NCBI GenBank assembly: GCA_945641355.1
Contig: CALZEQ010000002.1
Location: 1-56,586 of the forward strand
Direction: 5' to 3'
Length of the DNA stretch: 56,586 bases
Source: an uncultured Mediterranea sp.
GTDB lineage: Bacteria > Bacteroidota > Bacteroidia > Bacteroidales > Bacteroidaceae
Of the stretch, positions 1 through 8,167 are shown in pieces. Position 1 is the stretch's first letter; every line of letters starts with the position of its first letter. Made by a program: the position numbers and the translations under genes. The notes beneath the pieces are model-generated. The model worked only from the letters and a program-made list of their open reading frames with translations. It was not told where the DNA came from and made no database searches.

Positions 1-146
1 ATTGTTGCTCAGGTGCTTAATATTATTTTTATTTTATAGTGTTGCGGATTTAAGGTATAAACAAAAGAAAGTTGTAAATAATGCGGTTTTTTTGTGGAAG
101 GTGAGGATGTGTAGCTTCTCATCAGCTGGAAACGAGGCTTTACACG

Positions 147-154
147 TATTTTTG
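147..154 (+). promoter_or_regulatory. putative -7 box for the LysE-type gene
   Basis: TATTTTTG matches the Bacteroidales -7 consensus TAnnTTTG and lies about 48 bases before the start codon at 202. I see no good -33 TTTG at the right distance. The rest of bases 1-146 is AT-rich and holds no gene I can support. Confidence 0.45.
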
Positions 155-201
155 CACGGATTCTACTTTGTATCTCGTAAAAAAGTGCGATATTTGCAGC
201 C

Positions 202-855
202 ATGATTCAGTTGGAGACCATATTCGACATTGTATGGAAGGGGTTCATCATCGGCGTGACTGTGTCTGCGCCATTGGGTCCTGTGGGCGTGCTGTGTATT
301 CAGCGCACGCTCAACAAGGGTCGTTGGTATGGGTTTGTGACGGGGGTAGGGGCTTCGCTCAGTGATATTTTCTATGCATTGCTGACGGGCTATGGTATGA
401 GCTTTGTGTTTGACTATGTCAACAAGAACATCTTCTATTTGCAGTTGCTGGGCAGTGTCATGTTGCTGGCTTTTGGCATTTATACGTTCCGTAGCAATCC
501 TGTACGTTCGTTGCGTCCCATGTCGGTCAACAAGGGGACGTATCTCCACAATTTCCTGACGGCCTTTTTTGTTACCCTCTCCAACCCACTTATCATTTTC
601 CTCTTCATTGGCTTGTTTGCCCGTTTTGCTTTTGTCAGTGAAGGGGTCTTGCTGTTCGAAGCCGTTTCCGGCTATCTGGCTATTGCCGTGGGGGCTCTGT
701 CGTGGTGGTTAGGTATCACTTATTTTGTGAACAAAGTGCGCCGCCAGTTCAATCTGCGTGGCATCTGGATACTCAATCGGGTCATTGGCAGCATCGTGGT
801 GCTGGTGTCGCTGTTGGGGCTGGCATTTACTTTGATGGGGCAGTCGCTCTATTAG
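202..855 (+). CDS. LysE/RhtB-family amino acid exporter
   Basis: This 217-residue inner-membrane protein is likely to export an amino acid or related small metabolite. It has five to six hydrophobic segments spread over its length and the N-terminal signature of the LysE/RhtB family, APLGPVGVLCIQRTLNKG, in the first loop at about residues 23-40. Length and topology fit the family (about 200-220 residues). The substrate cannot be read from the sequence. The next gene starts 78 bases downstream on the same strand, so this may be the first gene of a run with DUF4924, rfbD and prfC. Confidence 0.85.
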   Translation: MIQLETIFDIVWKGFIIGVTVSAPLGPVGVLCIQRTLNKGRWYGFVTGVGASLSDIFYALLTGYGMSFVFDYVNKNIFYLQLLGSVMLLAFGIYTFRSNPVRSLRPMSVNKGTYLHNFLTAFFVTLSNPLIIFLFIGLFARFAFVSEGVLLFEAVSGYLAIAVGALSWWLGITYFVNKVRRQFNLRGIWILNRVIGSIVVLVSLLGLAFTLMGQSLY

Positions 856-933
856 TAAAATTTCCGCACGGATGGGAGAGAGACGACTGTGTGCATGTGA
901 TAACATGGATGCTTAAAAAATTGAAGTCGAGAT

Positions 934-1467
934 ATGTATATCGCCAAACAACTGAAGAAAGAGAACATCGCTGAGTATCTGGTGTACATGTGGCAGGTGG
1001 AGGACTTGCTTCGTGCGCACGGATGCGACATCGACCGCCTGCGGATGCAGGTGGTGAGCCGATATCCCGAGGAACAGAGGAACGCATTGGAGGAGTGGTA
1101 TGGCAATCTGTGCGACATGATGCGGGCCGAAGGTGTGACGGAGAAGGGACATCTGCAGATCAATCGCAATGTACTGCTGCAACTGCAGGAATTGCATGCT
1201 GAGTTGATGGCATCGACCGACCACCCCTTCTACAATGCCGCATACTTTAAGGCACTGTCCTTTATCGTAGAGTTGAGGCAACGGGCAGGGGCCAATCGGG
1301 AAGAGTCTGAACTGGAGACCTGTTTTGAGGCTCTCTATGGAGTTTTGCTGTTACGCTTGCAGAAAAAGGAAATCAGCGCCGGTACACAGAAGGCATTGGA
1401 GACCATAGGAACCTTCATCGGAATGCTGGCGCAAGCGTGGAAGGCGGAAGAGGGTTGTGGAAAATAA
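934..1467 (+). CDS. DUF4924 family protein
   Basis: This 177-residue, soluble, mostly helical protein begins MYIAKQLKKENIAEYLVYMWQ. I recognise it as the Bacteroidetes family DUF4924, which has no known function. It has no signal peptide or membrane segment, so it is probably cytoplasmic. It sits 17 bases before rfbD and is probably co-transcribed with it. The family name is from memory; the reading frame itself is well supported by length, start and spacing. Confidence 0.8.
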   Translation: MYIAKQLKKENIAEYLVYMWQVEDLLRAHGCDIDRLRMQVVSRYPEEQRNALEEWYGNLCDMMRAEGVTEKGHLQINRNVLLQLQELHAELMASTDHPFYNAAYFKALSFIVELRQRAGANREESELETCFEALYGVLLLRLQKKEISAGTQKALETIGTFIGMLAQAWKAEEGCGK

Positions 1468-1484
1468 TATATAATAGGAAAGGA

Positions 1485-2354
1485 ATGAAAATATTAGTTA
1501 CTGGAGCCAACGGTCAACTTGGCAATGAAATGAGGGCGTTGGCAGCAGAAGGCTCGTTGCACACCTATCTCTTTACCGATGTGCAGGAGTTAGACATCTG
1601 TGATGAACAGGCCGTATGCTCTTTTGTAAGAGAAAATGCCGTTGAGGTGATAGTGAATTGCGCTGCTTATACGGCAGTGGATAAGGCGGAGGATAATCCG
1701 GACTTGTGTGACCGGCTGAACCATCTGGCACCCGGCTATCTGGCAGCTGCTGCCGAGGCGTGCGGGGCAGCTTTGGTGCAGGTCTCTACAGACTATGTGT
1801 TCGATGGAACGGGGCATCTGCCCTATACCGAAGAAATGACGCCTTGTCCCAACTCCGTGTACGGACGCACCAAACTGGCTGGTGAGGAAGAGGCCATGCG
1901 TTGTTGCAGCCGTACGATGATTGTGCGTACGGCATGGCTTTACTCCACCTTTGGTAACAACTTTGTGAAAACCATGCTCCGATTGGGACGCGAACATGAC
2001 CATTTGGGCGTTGTATTCGATCAGATCGGTACACCTACTTATGCGCGCGATTTGGCCCGCGCCATTCAGACGGCCATCGATCAGGGTGTTGTGCCGGGCA
2101 TTTACCACTTCAGCAACGAGGGTGTCTGTTCCTGGTATGACTTTACTGTGGCCATTCATCGGTTGGCGGGCATCAGAACCTGCCACGTGTCACCTCTGCA
2201 CACCGACGAGTATCCGGCAAAGGCTCCCCGACCGGCCTATTCGGTGCTTGACAAAACAAAAATCAAGCGTACATACGGCATCGTTATTCCCCATTGGGAA
2301 GAGAGTCTGCAGGAATGTGTAGAGAAACTCACGGCAGAACTTCCCAATCCGTAA
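1485..2354 (+). CDS. rfbD: dTDP-4-dehydrorhamnose reductase
   Basis: RfbD/RmlD catalyses the last step of dTDP-L-rhamnose synthesis, the NAD(P)H-dependent reduction of dTDP-4-dehydrorhamnose, supplying rhamnose for cell-surface glycans. The 289-residue protein has the short-chain dehydrogenase N-terminus with TGANGQLG at residues 6-13 and the catalytic pair Y126/K130 in YGRTK. An in-frame GTG lies further upstream, but the ATG at 1485 starts directly at the Rossmann strand (MKILVTGANG) and follows a purine-rich stretch, so I chose it. The other rml genes are not in the window. prfC follows after 22 bases. Confidence 0.93.
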   Translation: MKILVTGANGQLGNEMRALAAEGSLHTYLFTDVQELDICDEQAVCSFVRENAVEVIVNCAAYTAVDKAEDNPDLCDRLNHLAPGYLAAAAEACGAALVQVSTDYVFDGTGHLPYTEEMTPCPNSVYGRTKLAGEEEAMRCCSRTMIVRTAWLYSTFGNNFVKTMLRLGREHDHLGVVFDQIGTPTYARDLARAIQTAIDQGVVPGIYHFSNEGVCSWYDFTVAIHRLAGIRTCHVSPLHTDEYPAKAPRPAYSVLDKTKIKRTYGIVIPHWEESLQECVEKLTAELPNP

Positions 2355-2376
2355 CTTGTAGATAAAATACTCATAT

Positions 2377-3942
2377 ATGAACGAAATAGAAAGAAGACGA
2401 ACGTTTGCCATCATCGCACATCCTGATGCCGGTAAGACATCGCTTACCGAGAAACTGCTGCTTTTCGGCGGACAGATACAGGTGGCAGGAGCGGTGAAAA
2501 GTAATAAAATCAAGAAAACAGCCACATCCGACTGGATGGACATTGAGAAGCAGCGTGGTATCTCAGTCACCACTTCGGTGATGGAGTTCGATTATCACGA
2601 CTACAAAATCAACATCCTTGACACGCCGGGTCACCAGGACTTTGCAGAGGATACGTACCGTACGCTGACGGCGGTAGATAGTGTCATCATTGTGGTGGAT
2701 GGAGCCAAGGGTGTGGAAACGCAGACAAGGAAACTGATGGAGGTATGTCGTATGCGAAATACGCCCGTCATAATCTTTGTCAACAAAATGGACCGCGAAG
2801 CCAAGGATCCCTTTGACCTGTTGGATGAACTGGAGGAGGAATTGAGCATTCATGTGCGGCCGTTGACGTGGCCCATCGAAAGCGGTGTACGTTTCAAGGG
2901 TGTATACAATATCTATGAACAGAATCTGAATCTCTTCCAACCTTCCAAACAGGTGGTGACAGAGAAGGTAGAGGTAGATATACACTCCGACGAACTGGAC
3001 AAACGCATCGGTGCCGACTTGGCAGAACGCTTGCGATCGGAGCTGGAGCTGATTGATGGGGTCTATCCTGATTTTCAGGTCGAGGAATACCTGAAGGGCG
3101 AACTGGCACCGGTCTTTTTCGGGTCGGCACTCAACAATTTTGGTGTGGAGGAACTGCTCAATACCTTTGTCGAAATAGCTCCCAGCCCACGACCAGTGCA
3201 AGCCGAAGAGCGTTCTGTCGCTCCTGAAGAGTCTAAGTTCACCGGCTTTATTTTCAAGATAACGGCTAATATAGACCCCAATCACCGCTCGTGTGTGGCA
3301 TTCTGTAAGATTTGCTCAGGCAAGTTCACCCGTAATACCCCCTATCTGCATGTACGTCATGGGAAGACGATGCGGTTCTCCAGCCCTACTCAGTTCATGG
3401 CACAGCGGAAAACGACCATTGACGAGGCTTGGGCGGGTGATATCATTGGCCTGCCGGATAACGGAACCTTTAAAATCGGCGATACGTTGACTGAAGGGGA
3501 AATGTTGCATTTCCGTGGTTTGCCCAGCTTTTCGCCCGAGATGTTCAAGTATATCGAGAATGCCGATCCCATGAAGCAGAAGCAGTTGGCCAAGGGTATC
3601 GATCAGTTGATGGACGAGGGTGTGGCACAGCTCTTTGTCAACCAGTTCAACGGCCGCAAGATTATCGGTACCGTGGGGCAGCTGCAGTTTGAGGTTATAC
3701 AGTACCGACTGGAGAATGAGTACAATGCACGTTGCCGCTGGGAGCCCATCAGTCTCTATAAGGCGTGCTGGATAGAGAGTGACGATGCCGAAGAACTGGA
3801 AGCCTTCAAGAAGCGCAAATACCAGTATATGGCGCACGACCGTGAAGGACGCGATGTCTTTCTGGCCGATAGCGGATATGTATTGCAGATGGCGCAGATG
3901 GATTTCAAGCACATTAAATTCCATTTCAGCAGTGAGTTCTGA
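2377..3942 (+). CDS. prfC: peptide chain release factor 3
   Basis: RF3 is a translational GTPase that removes RF1/RF2 from the ribosome after peptide release. The 521-residue protein shows the G1 loop [14 protein letters not shown] near residues 14-27, the switch-region DTPGHQDF, and the NKMD base-recognition motif. Its length is close to E. coli RF3 (529). The RF3-type spacing and the C-terminal region ([16 protein letters not shown]) separate it from EF-G. It is the last gene of the 5' plus-strand run and converges on rubrerythrin. Confidence 0.95.
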   Translation: MNEIERRRTFAIIAHPDAGKTSLTEKLLLFGGQIQVAGAVKSNKIKKTATSDWMDIEKQRGISVTTSVMEFDYHDYKINILDTPGHQDFAEDTYRTLTAVDSVIIVVDGAKGVETQTRKLMEVCRMRNTPVIIFVNKMDREAKDPFDLLDELEEELSIHVRPLTWPIESGVRFKGVYNIYEQNLNLFQPSKQVVTEKVEVDIHSDELDKRIGADLAERLRSELELIDGVYPDFQVEEYLKGELAPVFFGSALNNFGVEELLNTFVEIAPSPRPVQAEERSVAPEESKFTGFIFKITANIDPNHRSCVAFCKICSGKFTRNTPYLHVRHGKTMRFSSPTQFMAQRKTTIDEAWAGDIIGLPDNGTFKIGDTLTEGEMLHFRGLPSFSPEMFKYIENADPMKQKQLAKGIDQLMDEGVAQLFVNQFNGRKIIGTVGQLQFEVIQYRLENEYNARCRWEPISLYKACWIESDDAEELEAFKKRKYQYMAHDREGRDVFLADSGYVLQMAQMDFKHIKFHFSSEF

Positions 3943-3966
3943 AATGACCATCTGATTTTCAGCAGC

Positions 3967-4005
3967 GAAAAAAAAGAAAAGGGGGTGCAGCATCAGTTGC
4001 ACCCC
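3967..4005 (-). terminator. Rho-independent terminator of rubrerythrin
   Basis: GGGGTGCA (3982-3989) and TGCACCCC (3998-4005) form a perfect 8-bp stem with an 8-base loop. Read on the minus strand it is followed by TTTTCTTTTTTTT, a classic U-tract. It sits about 35 bases after the rubrerythrin stop codon. The plus side lacks a good U-tract, so it is mainly a minus-strand terminator, though it may also help end prfC. Confidence 0.85.
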
Positions 4006-4038
4006 TTCTCTATGAAAGACTGTCAGTCTGTTCTCCTT

Positions 4039-4596
4039 TTACTTCTTGAAGTAGCGGTTATACAGGCCTTCAAAGCCCTTTCCGTGACGAGCCTCGTCCT
4101 TAGCCATCTCGTGAACTGTGTCGTGGATAGCATCCAGATTCAAAGCCTTGGCACGGGTAGCAATGCGCTTCTTGTCTTCGCAAGCACCAGCTTCAGCGTT
4201 CATACGTTTCTCCAGATTGGTCTTGGTGTCCCATACACAGTCGCCCAGCAGTTCGGCGAACTTAGAAGCGTGTTCTGCTTCTTCCCAAGCGTAGCGCTTG
4301 AAAGCTTCTGCTACTTCAGGATAACCTTCGCGGTCAGCCTGACGGCTCATAGCCAGATACATACCAACTTCAGTGCATTCGCCCATGAAGTGGTTGTTCA
4401 GGTCTTTAATCATTTCGTCGTCGCAACCTTTGGCTACGCCAATTACATGCTCGTCAACGAAGGTCAGCGGACCACCTGCTACAGCTTCTTCTACCTCTAC
4501 AAACTTGCTGGCGGGAGCTTTACACAAAGGGCACTTTTCGGGAGCGGCATCGCCTTCATAAACGTAACCGCAAACTGTACATCTAAACTTTTTCAT
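4039..4596 (-). CDS. reverse rubrerythrin (rubredoxin domain first)
   Basis: This is a non-haem di-iron peroxidase that detoxifies hydrogen peroxide in the cytoplasm of anaerobes. The 185-residue protein begins with a rubredoxin-type iron site (CTVC at 6-9, CPLC at 21-24), followed by a ferritin-like four-helix domain with EEAEHASKF and DEARHGKGF. In classical rubrerythrin the rubredoxin part is C-terminal, so this is the reverse type, often annotated as NADH peroxidase. The PerR-like gene ends 114 bases upstream on the same strand, which suggests peroxide-responsive control. I see no convincing own promoter in the gap. Confidence 0.9.
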   Translation of the reverse strand: MKKFRCTVCGYVYEGDAAPEKCPLCKAPASKFVEVEEAVAGGPLTFVDEHVIGVAKGCDDEMIKDLNNHFMGECTEVGMYLAMSRQADREGYPEVAEAFKRYAWEEAEHASKFAELLGDCVWDTKTNLEKRMNAEAGACEDKKRIATRAKALNLDAIHDTVHEMAKDEARHGKGFEGLYNRYFKK

Positions 4597-4710
4597 GACT
4601 TTTTCTTGTTGTTTTATGGGTTAATGAATATAGTTAGTTATCTCTTTTTATCAACTTTTTTTATTCTCTGAATCAGTTAACAGCCAGCGTACACTGATTG
4701 TTCGCTGTCA

Positions 4711-5133
4711 TTAGCTTCCTTGCTCTTCCTGCATACGGCACTGCTTGCAGATGCCTTTGTAGTAGTGGTGAACCTCCTGAACCGTGTGCCCCTCGCACTG
4801 TGCTTCTGAAGGCACCTGAGTGTGCTTGTGGCAAGGTATGTCGTAGATGCGTCCACACCGCTTGCACAGGAAGTGGGCGTGAGGCGAGGTGGTGGCTTCG
4901 TAACAGGTGTTACGCTCGTCAATGGTCAGTGTCTGGGTGGCTCCCTGCTCGGTAAGCAGTTTCAGCGTGTTGTATACAGTGGTTTTGGAGAGCGTGGGTA
5001 TGTCAGGTGCCAAAGCGGTGTATATCTCATCTACCGTAGGATGTGTGCAATGCTCCATCAGATAGCTCATGATGGCGATGCGCTGCAAGGAGGGCTTGAT
5101 GTGATGACTCTGCAACCGTTTGATGGCATCCAT
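4711..5133 (-). CDS. Fur-family regulator, PerR-like
   Basis: This 140-residue metal-dependent repressor has an N-terminal winged helix (HPTVDEIY near residue 31) and two structural zinc pairs, C90/C93 and C129/C132. Residues H31, H85, H87 and D98 align by eye with the metal site of B. subtilis PerR. The aspartate at 98, where Fur proteins usually have glutamate, favours a peroxide sensor; E79 stands where PerR has D85. It lies immediately upstream of reverse rubrerythrin, a typical PerR target. PerR is an inference: other Fur subfamilies cannot be excluded. Confidence 0.85.
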   Translation of the reverse strand: MDAIKRLQSHHIKPSLQRIAIMSYLMEHCTHPTVDEIYTALAPDIPTLSKTTVYNTLKLLTEQGATQTLTIDERNTCYEATTSPHAHFLCKRCGRIYDIPCHKHTQVPSEAQCEGHTVQEVHHYYKGICKQCRMQEEQGS

Positions 5134-5181
5134 AGTGTTCTTTTTGTTAAAGTTGTAATAGTTTCATATTTATTTCACTTG

Positions 5182-5212
5182 CAAATATAGCGACTTCTTT
5201 TTATTATCCAAA
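5182..5212 (-). promoter_or_regulatory. promoter of the PerR-like gene
   Basis: On the minus strand a TTTG -33 box (5209-5212) and a TATATTTG -7 box (5182-5189) are separated by 19 bases, the spacing expected for Bacteroidales promoters. The start codon at 5133 is about 45 bases downstream. Confidence 0.75.
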
Positions 5213-5246
5213 TCTTTCAGCTATTTTTTTTGTGAAAATTATCATG

Positions 5247-5254
5247 TAATTTTG
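5247..5254 (+). promoter_or_regulatory. putative -7 box of NAD synthase gene
   Basis: TAATTTTG matches TAnnTTTG. A TTTG lies 14 bases upstream, shorter than usual. The leader to the start at 5351 is about 90 bases and ends in an A-rich repeat (5321-5350) discussed in the findings. Confidence 0.5.
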
Positions 5255-5350
5255 CGGAGAGAATAAAAAAGGAATGGTTTGGGATATAATATGTATTATA
5301 TAGGAATCCGATATTCCTGATAAACTTAAAAACTCATAAACTCAAATTAT

Positions 5351-7276
5351 ATGGATTACGGATATGTAAAAGTGGCGGCTGCAGTGCCCCGTGTGAAGGT
5401 TGCTGACTGCAAGTTCAATGCCGGACAGATAGAGAAGGAAGTGATTATAGCCGAGGGACGGGGCGTGCGCGTCATTGTCTTTCCCGAATTGTGCCTGACG
5501 GGCTATACGTGTGGCGACCTTTTTGCCCAGCAGCTGTTGCTGGAGGAGGCCGAGATGGGGCTGATGCAGATTCTGAACAACACGCGCCAGTTGGACATTA
5601 TTTCTATCGTCGGGATGCCAGTTCCGCTCAACGGTGCGTTGCTCAATGCGGCTGTTGTGCTACAGAAGGGGAAGGTGTTGGGAGTGGTGCCCAAGACCTA
5701 TCTGCCCAACTACAAGGAGTTTTATGAGAAACGTTGGTTTACGTCGGCTGCCGAAGTGTCTGCCCGTAATGTCCGTCTGTGTGGACAGACGGTACCCATG
5801 GGCAGTGATTTGCTGTTTGAAACAGTAGAGGCAACCTTCGGTATTGAGATTTGTGAAGATTTGTGGGCTCCTATACCTCCCAGTTCGACACTTGCTTTGC
5901 AGGGAGCGGAAATCATCTTTAACCTTTCGGCCGACGATGAGAGTATCGGCAAACATGCCTATCTGCGTTCGCTCATCAGCCAGCAGTCGGCCCGTTGCAT
6001 CGCCGGCTATGTATTTAGTTCGTGTGGTTTTGGCGAATCTACTACCGACGTGGTCTTTGCCGGCAATGCCTTGATATACGAGAACGGTGTGGCGTTGGCC
6101 GATAGCAAGCGTTTCTGCTTCGAAGGTCAGGTCGTGGTCAGCGAGATTGATGTGGAGTATCTGCGTACAGAACGGAGGGTGAATACCACGTTCGCAGCTT
6201 GTAGGGCACGTTGTGCCGCCCAGGAAGCGGTGCATATCTCTACGGATCCGGCTGTCGCTGGACGTGCGCTGAACCTGACCCGCATGTACGATCCGCATCC
6301 TTTTGTGCCGCAAGGCCCTGCACTTGACGAACGTTGTGAAGAGATTTTCTCCATACAGGTGTCGGGATTGGCACAGCGGTTGCTTCATACCAAGGCCAAG
6401 AGTGCAGTAGTGGGCATTTCCGGCGGACTTGATTCGACGTTGGCACTGCTGGTGTGTGTCAAGACGTTCGACAAGCTGGGATGGGACCGCAAAGGCATCA
6501 TCGGGGTCACCATGCCAGGCTTTGGCACTACCGACCGCACGCACACCAATGCTGTTTGCTTGATGAATTCATTGGGTGTCACGCTGCGTGAGGTCAGCAT
6601 CAAGAAGGCTTGTCTGCAACATTTTGAGGACATCGGACACGATTCCACAGTGCACGATGTGGTGTACGAAAATTCGCAGGCACGCGAACGTACACAGCTG
6701 CTGATGGACATCGCTAACCAGACGTGGGGACTGGTCATAGGTACCGGCGACCTTTCGGAACTGGCATTGGGGTGGGCTACCTACAACGGTGACCACATGT
6801 CAATGTATGGCGTCAATGCCAGTGTGCCGAAGACGTTGGTACGCCACCTTGTGACATGGGTGGCCGAGCACGATGTAGATATGGCTTCGAGAGCCACACT
6901 GCTGGATATTGTAGATACGCCCATCAGTCCAGAGCTGATTCCGGCCGATGAACAGGGAAATATCAAGCAGATAACAGAAGACTTGGTGGGACCCTATGAG
7001 TTGCACGACTTTTTCCTGTATTACTTCATGCGTTGCGGCTTCCGTCCGGCCAAGATATTCTTTCTGGCTACCAATACTTTCCGCGGCGTATACGACGATG
7101 CGACTATCCGAAAGTGGCTCAAGACCTTCTGCCGCCGCTTCTTCAATCAGCAGTTCAAACGTTCGTGCCTGCCTGACGGACCGAAGGTGGGAAGCATCTC
7201 CATCAGTCCGCGTGGCGACTGGCGTATGCCGAGCGATGCTTCTTCGGATGCCTGGTTGAGGGAACTGGAGGATTAA
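5351..7276 (+). CDS. nadE: glutamine-hydrolysing NAD(+) synthase
   Basis: NadE amidates nicotinic acid adenine dinucleotide to NAD, using ammonia released from glutamine. The 641-residue protein joins an N-terminal nitrilase-type glutaminase (residues about 5-270) to a C-terminal synthetase. The glutaminase triad is visible as E46 (FPELCLTGY), K115 (VPKTYLPNY) and C168 (GIEICEDLW). The synthetase ATP loop SGGLDST lies near residues 356-362. The length fits the long, two-domain form. It is monocistronic and faces the convergent solute-binding-protein gene 22 bases away. Confidence 0.95.
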   Translation: MDYGYVKVAAAVPRVKVADCKFNAGQIEKEVIIAEGRGVRVIVFPELCLTGYTCGDLFAQQLLLEEAEMGLMQILNNTRQLDIISIVGMPVPLNGALLNAAVVLQKGKVLGVVPKTYLPNYKEFYEKRWFTSAAEVSARNVRLCGQTVPMGSDLLFETVEATFGIEICEDLWAPIPPSSTLALQGAEIIFNLSADDESIGKHAYLRSLISQQSARCIAGYVFSSCGFGESTTDVVFAGNALIYENGVALADSKRFCFEGQVVVSEIDVEYLRTERRVNTTFAACRARCAAQEAVHISTDPAVAGRALNLTRMYDPHPFVPQGPALDERCEEIFSIQVSGLAQRLLHTKAKSAVVGISGGLDSTLALLVCVKTFDKLGWDRKGIIGVTMPGFGTTDRTHTNAVCLMNSLGVTLREVSIKKACLQHFEDIGHDSTVHDVVYENSQARERTQLLMDIANQTWGLVIGTGDLSELALGWATYNGDHMSMYGVNASVPKTLVRHLVTWVAEHDVDMASRATLLDIVDTPISPELIPADEQGNIKQITEDLVGPYELHDFFLYYFMRCGFRPAKIFFLATNTFRGVYDDATIRKWLKTFCRRFFNQQFKRSCLPDGPKVGSISISPRGDWRMPSDASSDAWLRELED

Positions 7277-7298
7277 AGTCCGACGAACGTTGTAGAAA

Positions 7299-8147
7299 TC
7301 AGAAGTAACGTTTGTAGATGCGCTTGTACTCGGCACTCTGTTTGATGCGTTGCAGCCAGCCGTTCAAGCTATCCAGTAAATCGGGTGACTGGCGGCTGAC
7401 TCCCCAAGCATAGAATTGAGTAAAGCTGATGGCAGTGTGGATGTCGAGCTGGGGTAGGCTGTCGGCCAATGTATGTGCCAAATGTTCGTCGGCAATGGCA
7501 TAGTCTATGTCACCATGAGCCACCAGTGCGATCAGCTGCTCGGGTCCGTATTTCTCCACCTCTTTTATATAGATGGTATCGGCGATTTCGTTGGCCAGGT
7601 TGTGGATGCGCAGGATGGAAGGAGAACCTTTCACAACGTGCAGCGTCCGCCCTGCCAGATCGAGTTGGCTGCGGATAAACATGGACGAGTCGGGCATCAG
7701 GTCGGCACGGCGTTGAATCAGTACCTGTCGGCTGAGCAGGATGGGAGAGGTGAGCAACAGCGAATCTTTCAGTTCGCTGGTAACCAACATGCCGGTGGCA
7801 ATCACGTCGAACGCTCCTGAAGCAAGTCCTTCCATCCGCCGTTCAAGGCTCATCTCGGGCTGCACGGACACGTTCAGACCGTGGTCGCGGGCAAAAGCCT
7901 CTATCAGTTCGTAATGGAAGCCGGCTAACGTGTCGTCCTCTACTCGAAAGCTGAGTTGGTTGTATTCGGTGGTAGCGTGTATCGTGCCCGAAGCGGCTAT
8001 CTCGGCATAGTCGCGTGGATGTTGCTGGTCAGCTGCATGATTGCGGTCGGGCAGAAGCGTACCTATCAGCATACCTATAAATACACCTGTGGATATATTT
8101 ATCCACTTTTTGCGGGATAGCAGTTGGAGCATGTGGATGTGTTTCAT
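7299..8147 (-). CDS. exported solute-binding protein (SBP_bac_3 type)
   Basis: This 282-residue protein has one N-terminal hydrophobic segment (about residues 15-31), then a periplasmic domain of the family-3 amino-acid-binding type. The stretch FRVEDDTLAGFHYELIEAFA and the later MLVTSELKDSLLLTSPIL are typical. No ABC permease or ATPase lies nearby, so it may be a sensor or an enzyme subunit, as in membrane-bound lytic transglycosylases, although no transglycosylase domain follows. It starts 20 bases after the porin stop and is probably co-transcribed with it. Confidence 0.75.
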   Translation of the reverse strand: MKHIHMLQLLSRKKWINISTGVFIGMLIGTLLPDRNHAADQQHPRDYAEIAASGTIHATTEYNQLSFRVEDDTLAGFHYELIEAFARDHGLNVSVQPEMSLERRMEGLASGAFDVIATGMLVTSELKDSLLLTSPILLSRQVLIQRRADLMPDSSMFIRSQLDLAGRTLHVVKGSPSILRIHNLANEIADTIYIKEVEKYGPEQLIALVAHGDIDYAIADEHLAHTLADSLPQLDIHTAISFTQFYAWGVSRQSPDLLDSLNGWLQRIKQSAEYKRIYKRYF

Positions 8148-8167
8148 GGGATACGAGGGATGTACGG

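Noticed and set aside
1..205. Short frame at the window's left edge
   Set aside because: 67 codons with basic, unpatterned sequence overlapping the LysE-type promoter and start; no support as a gene.
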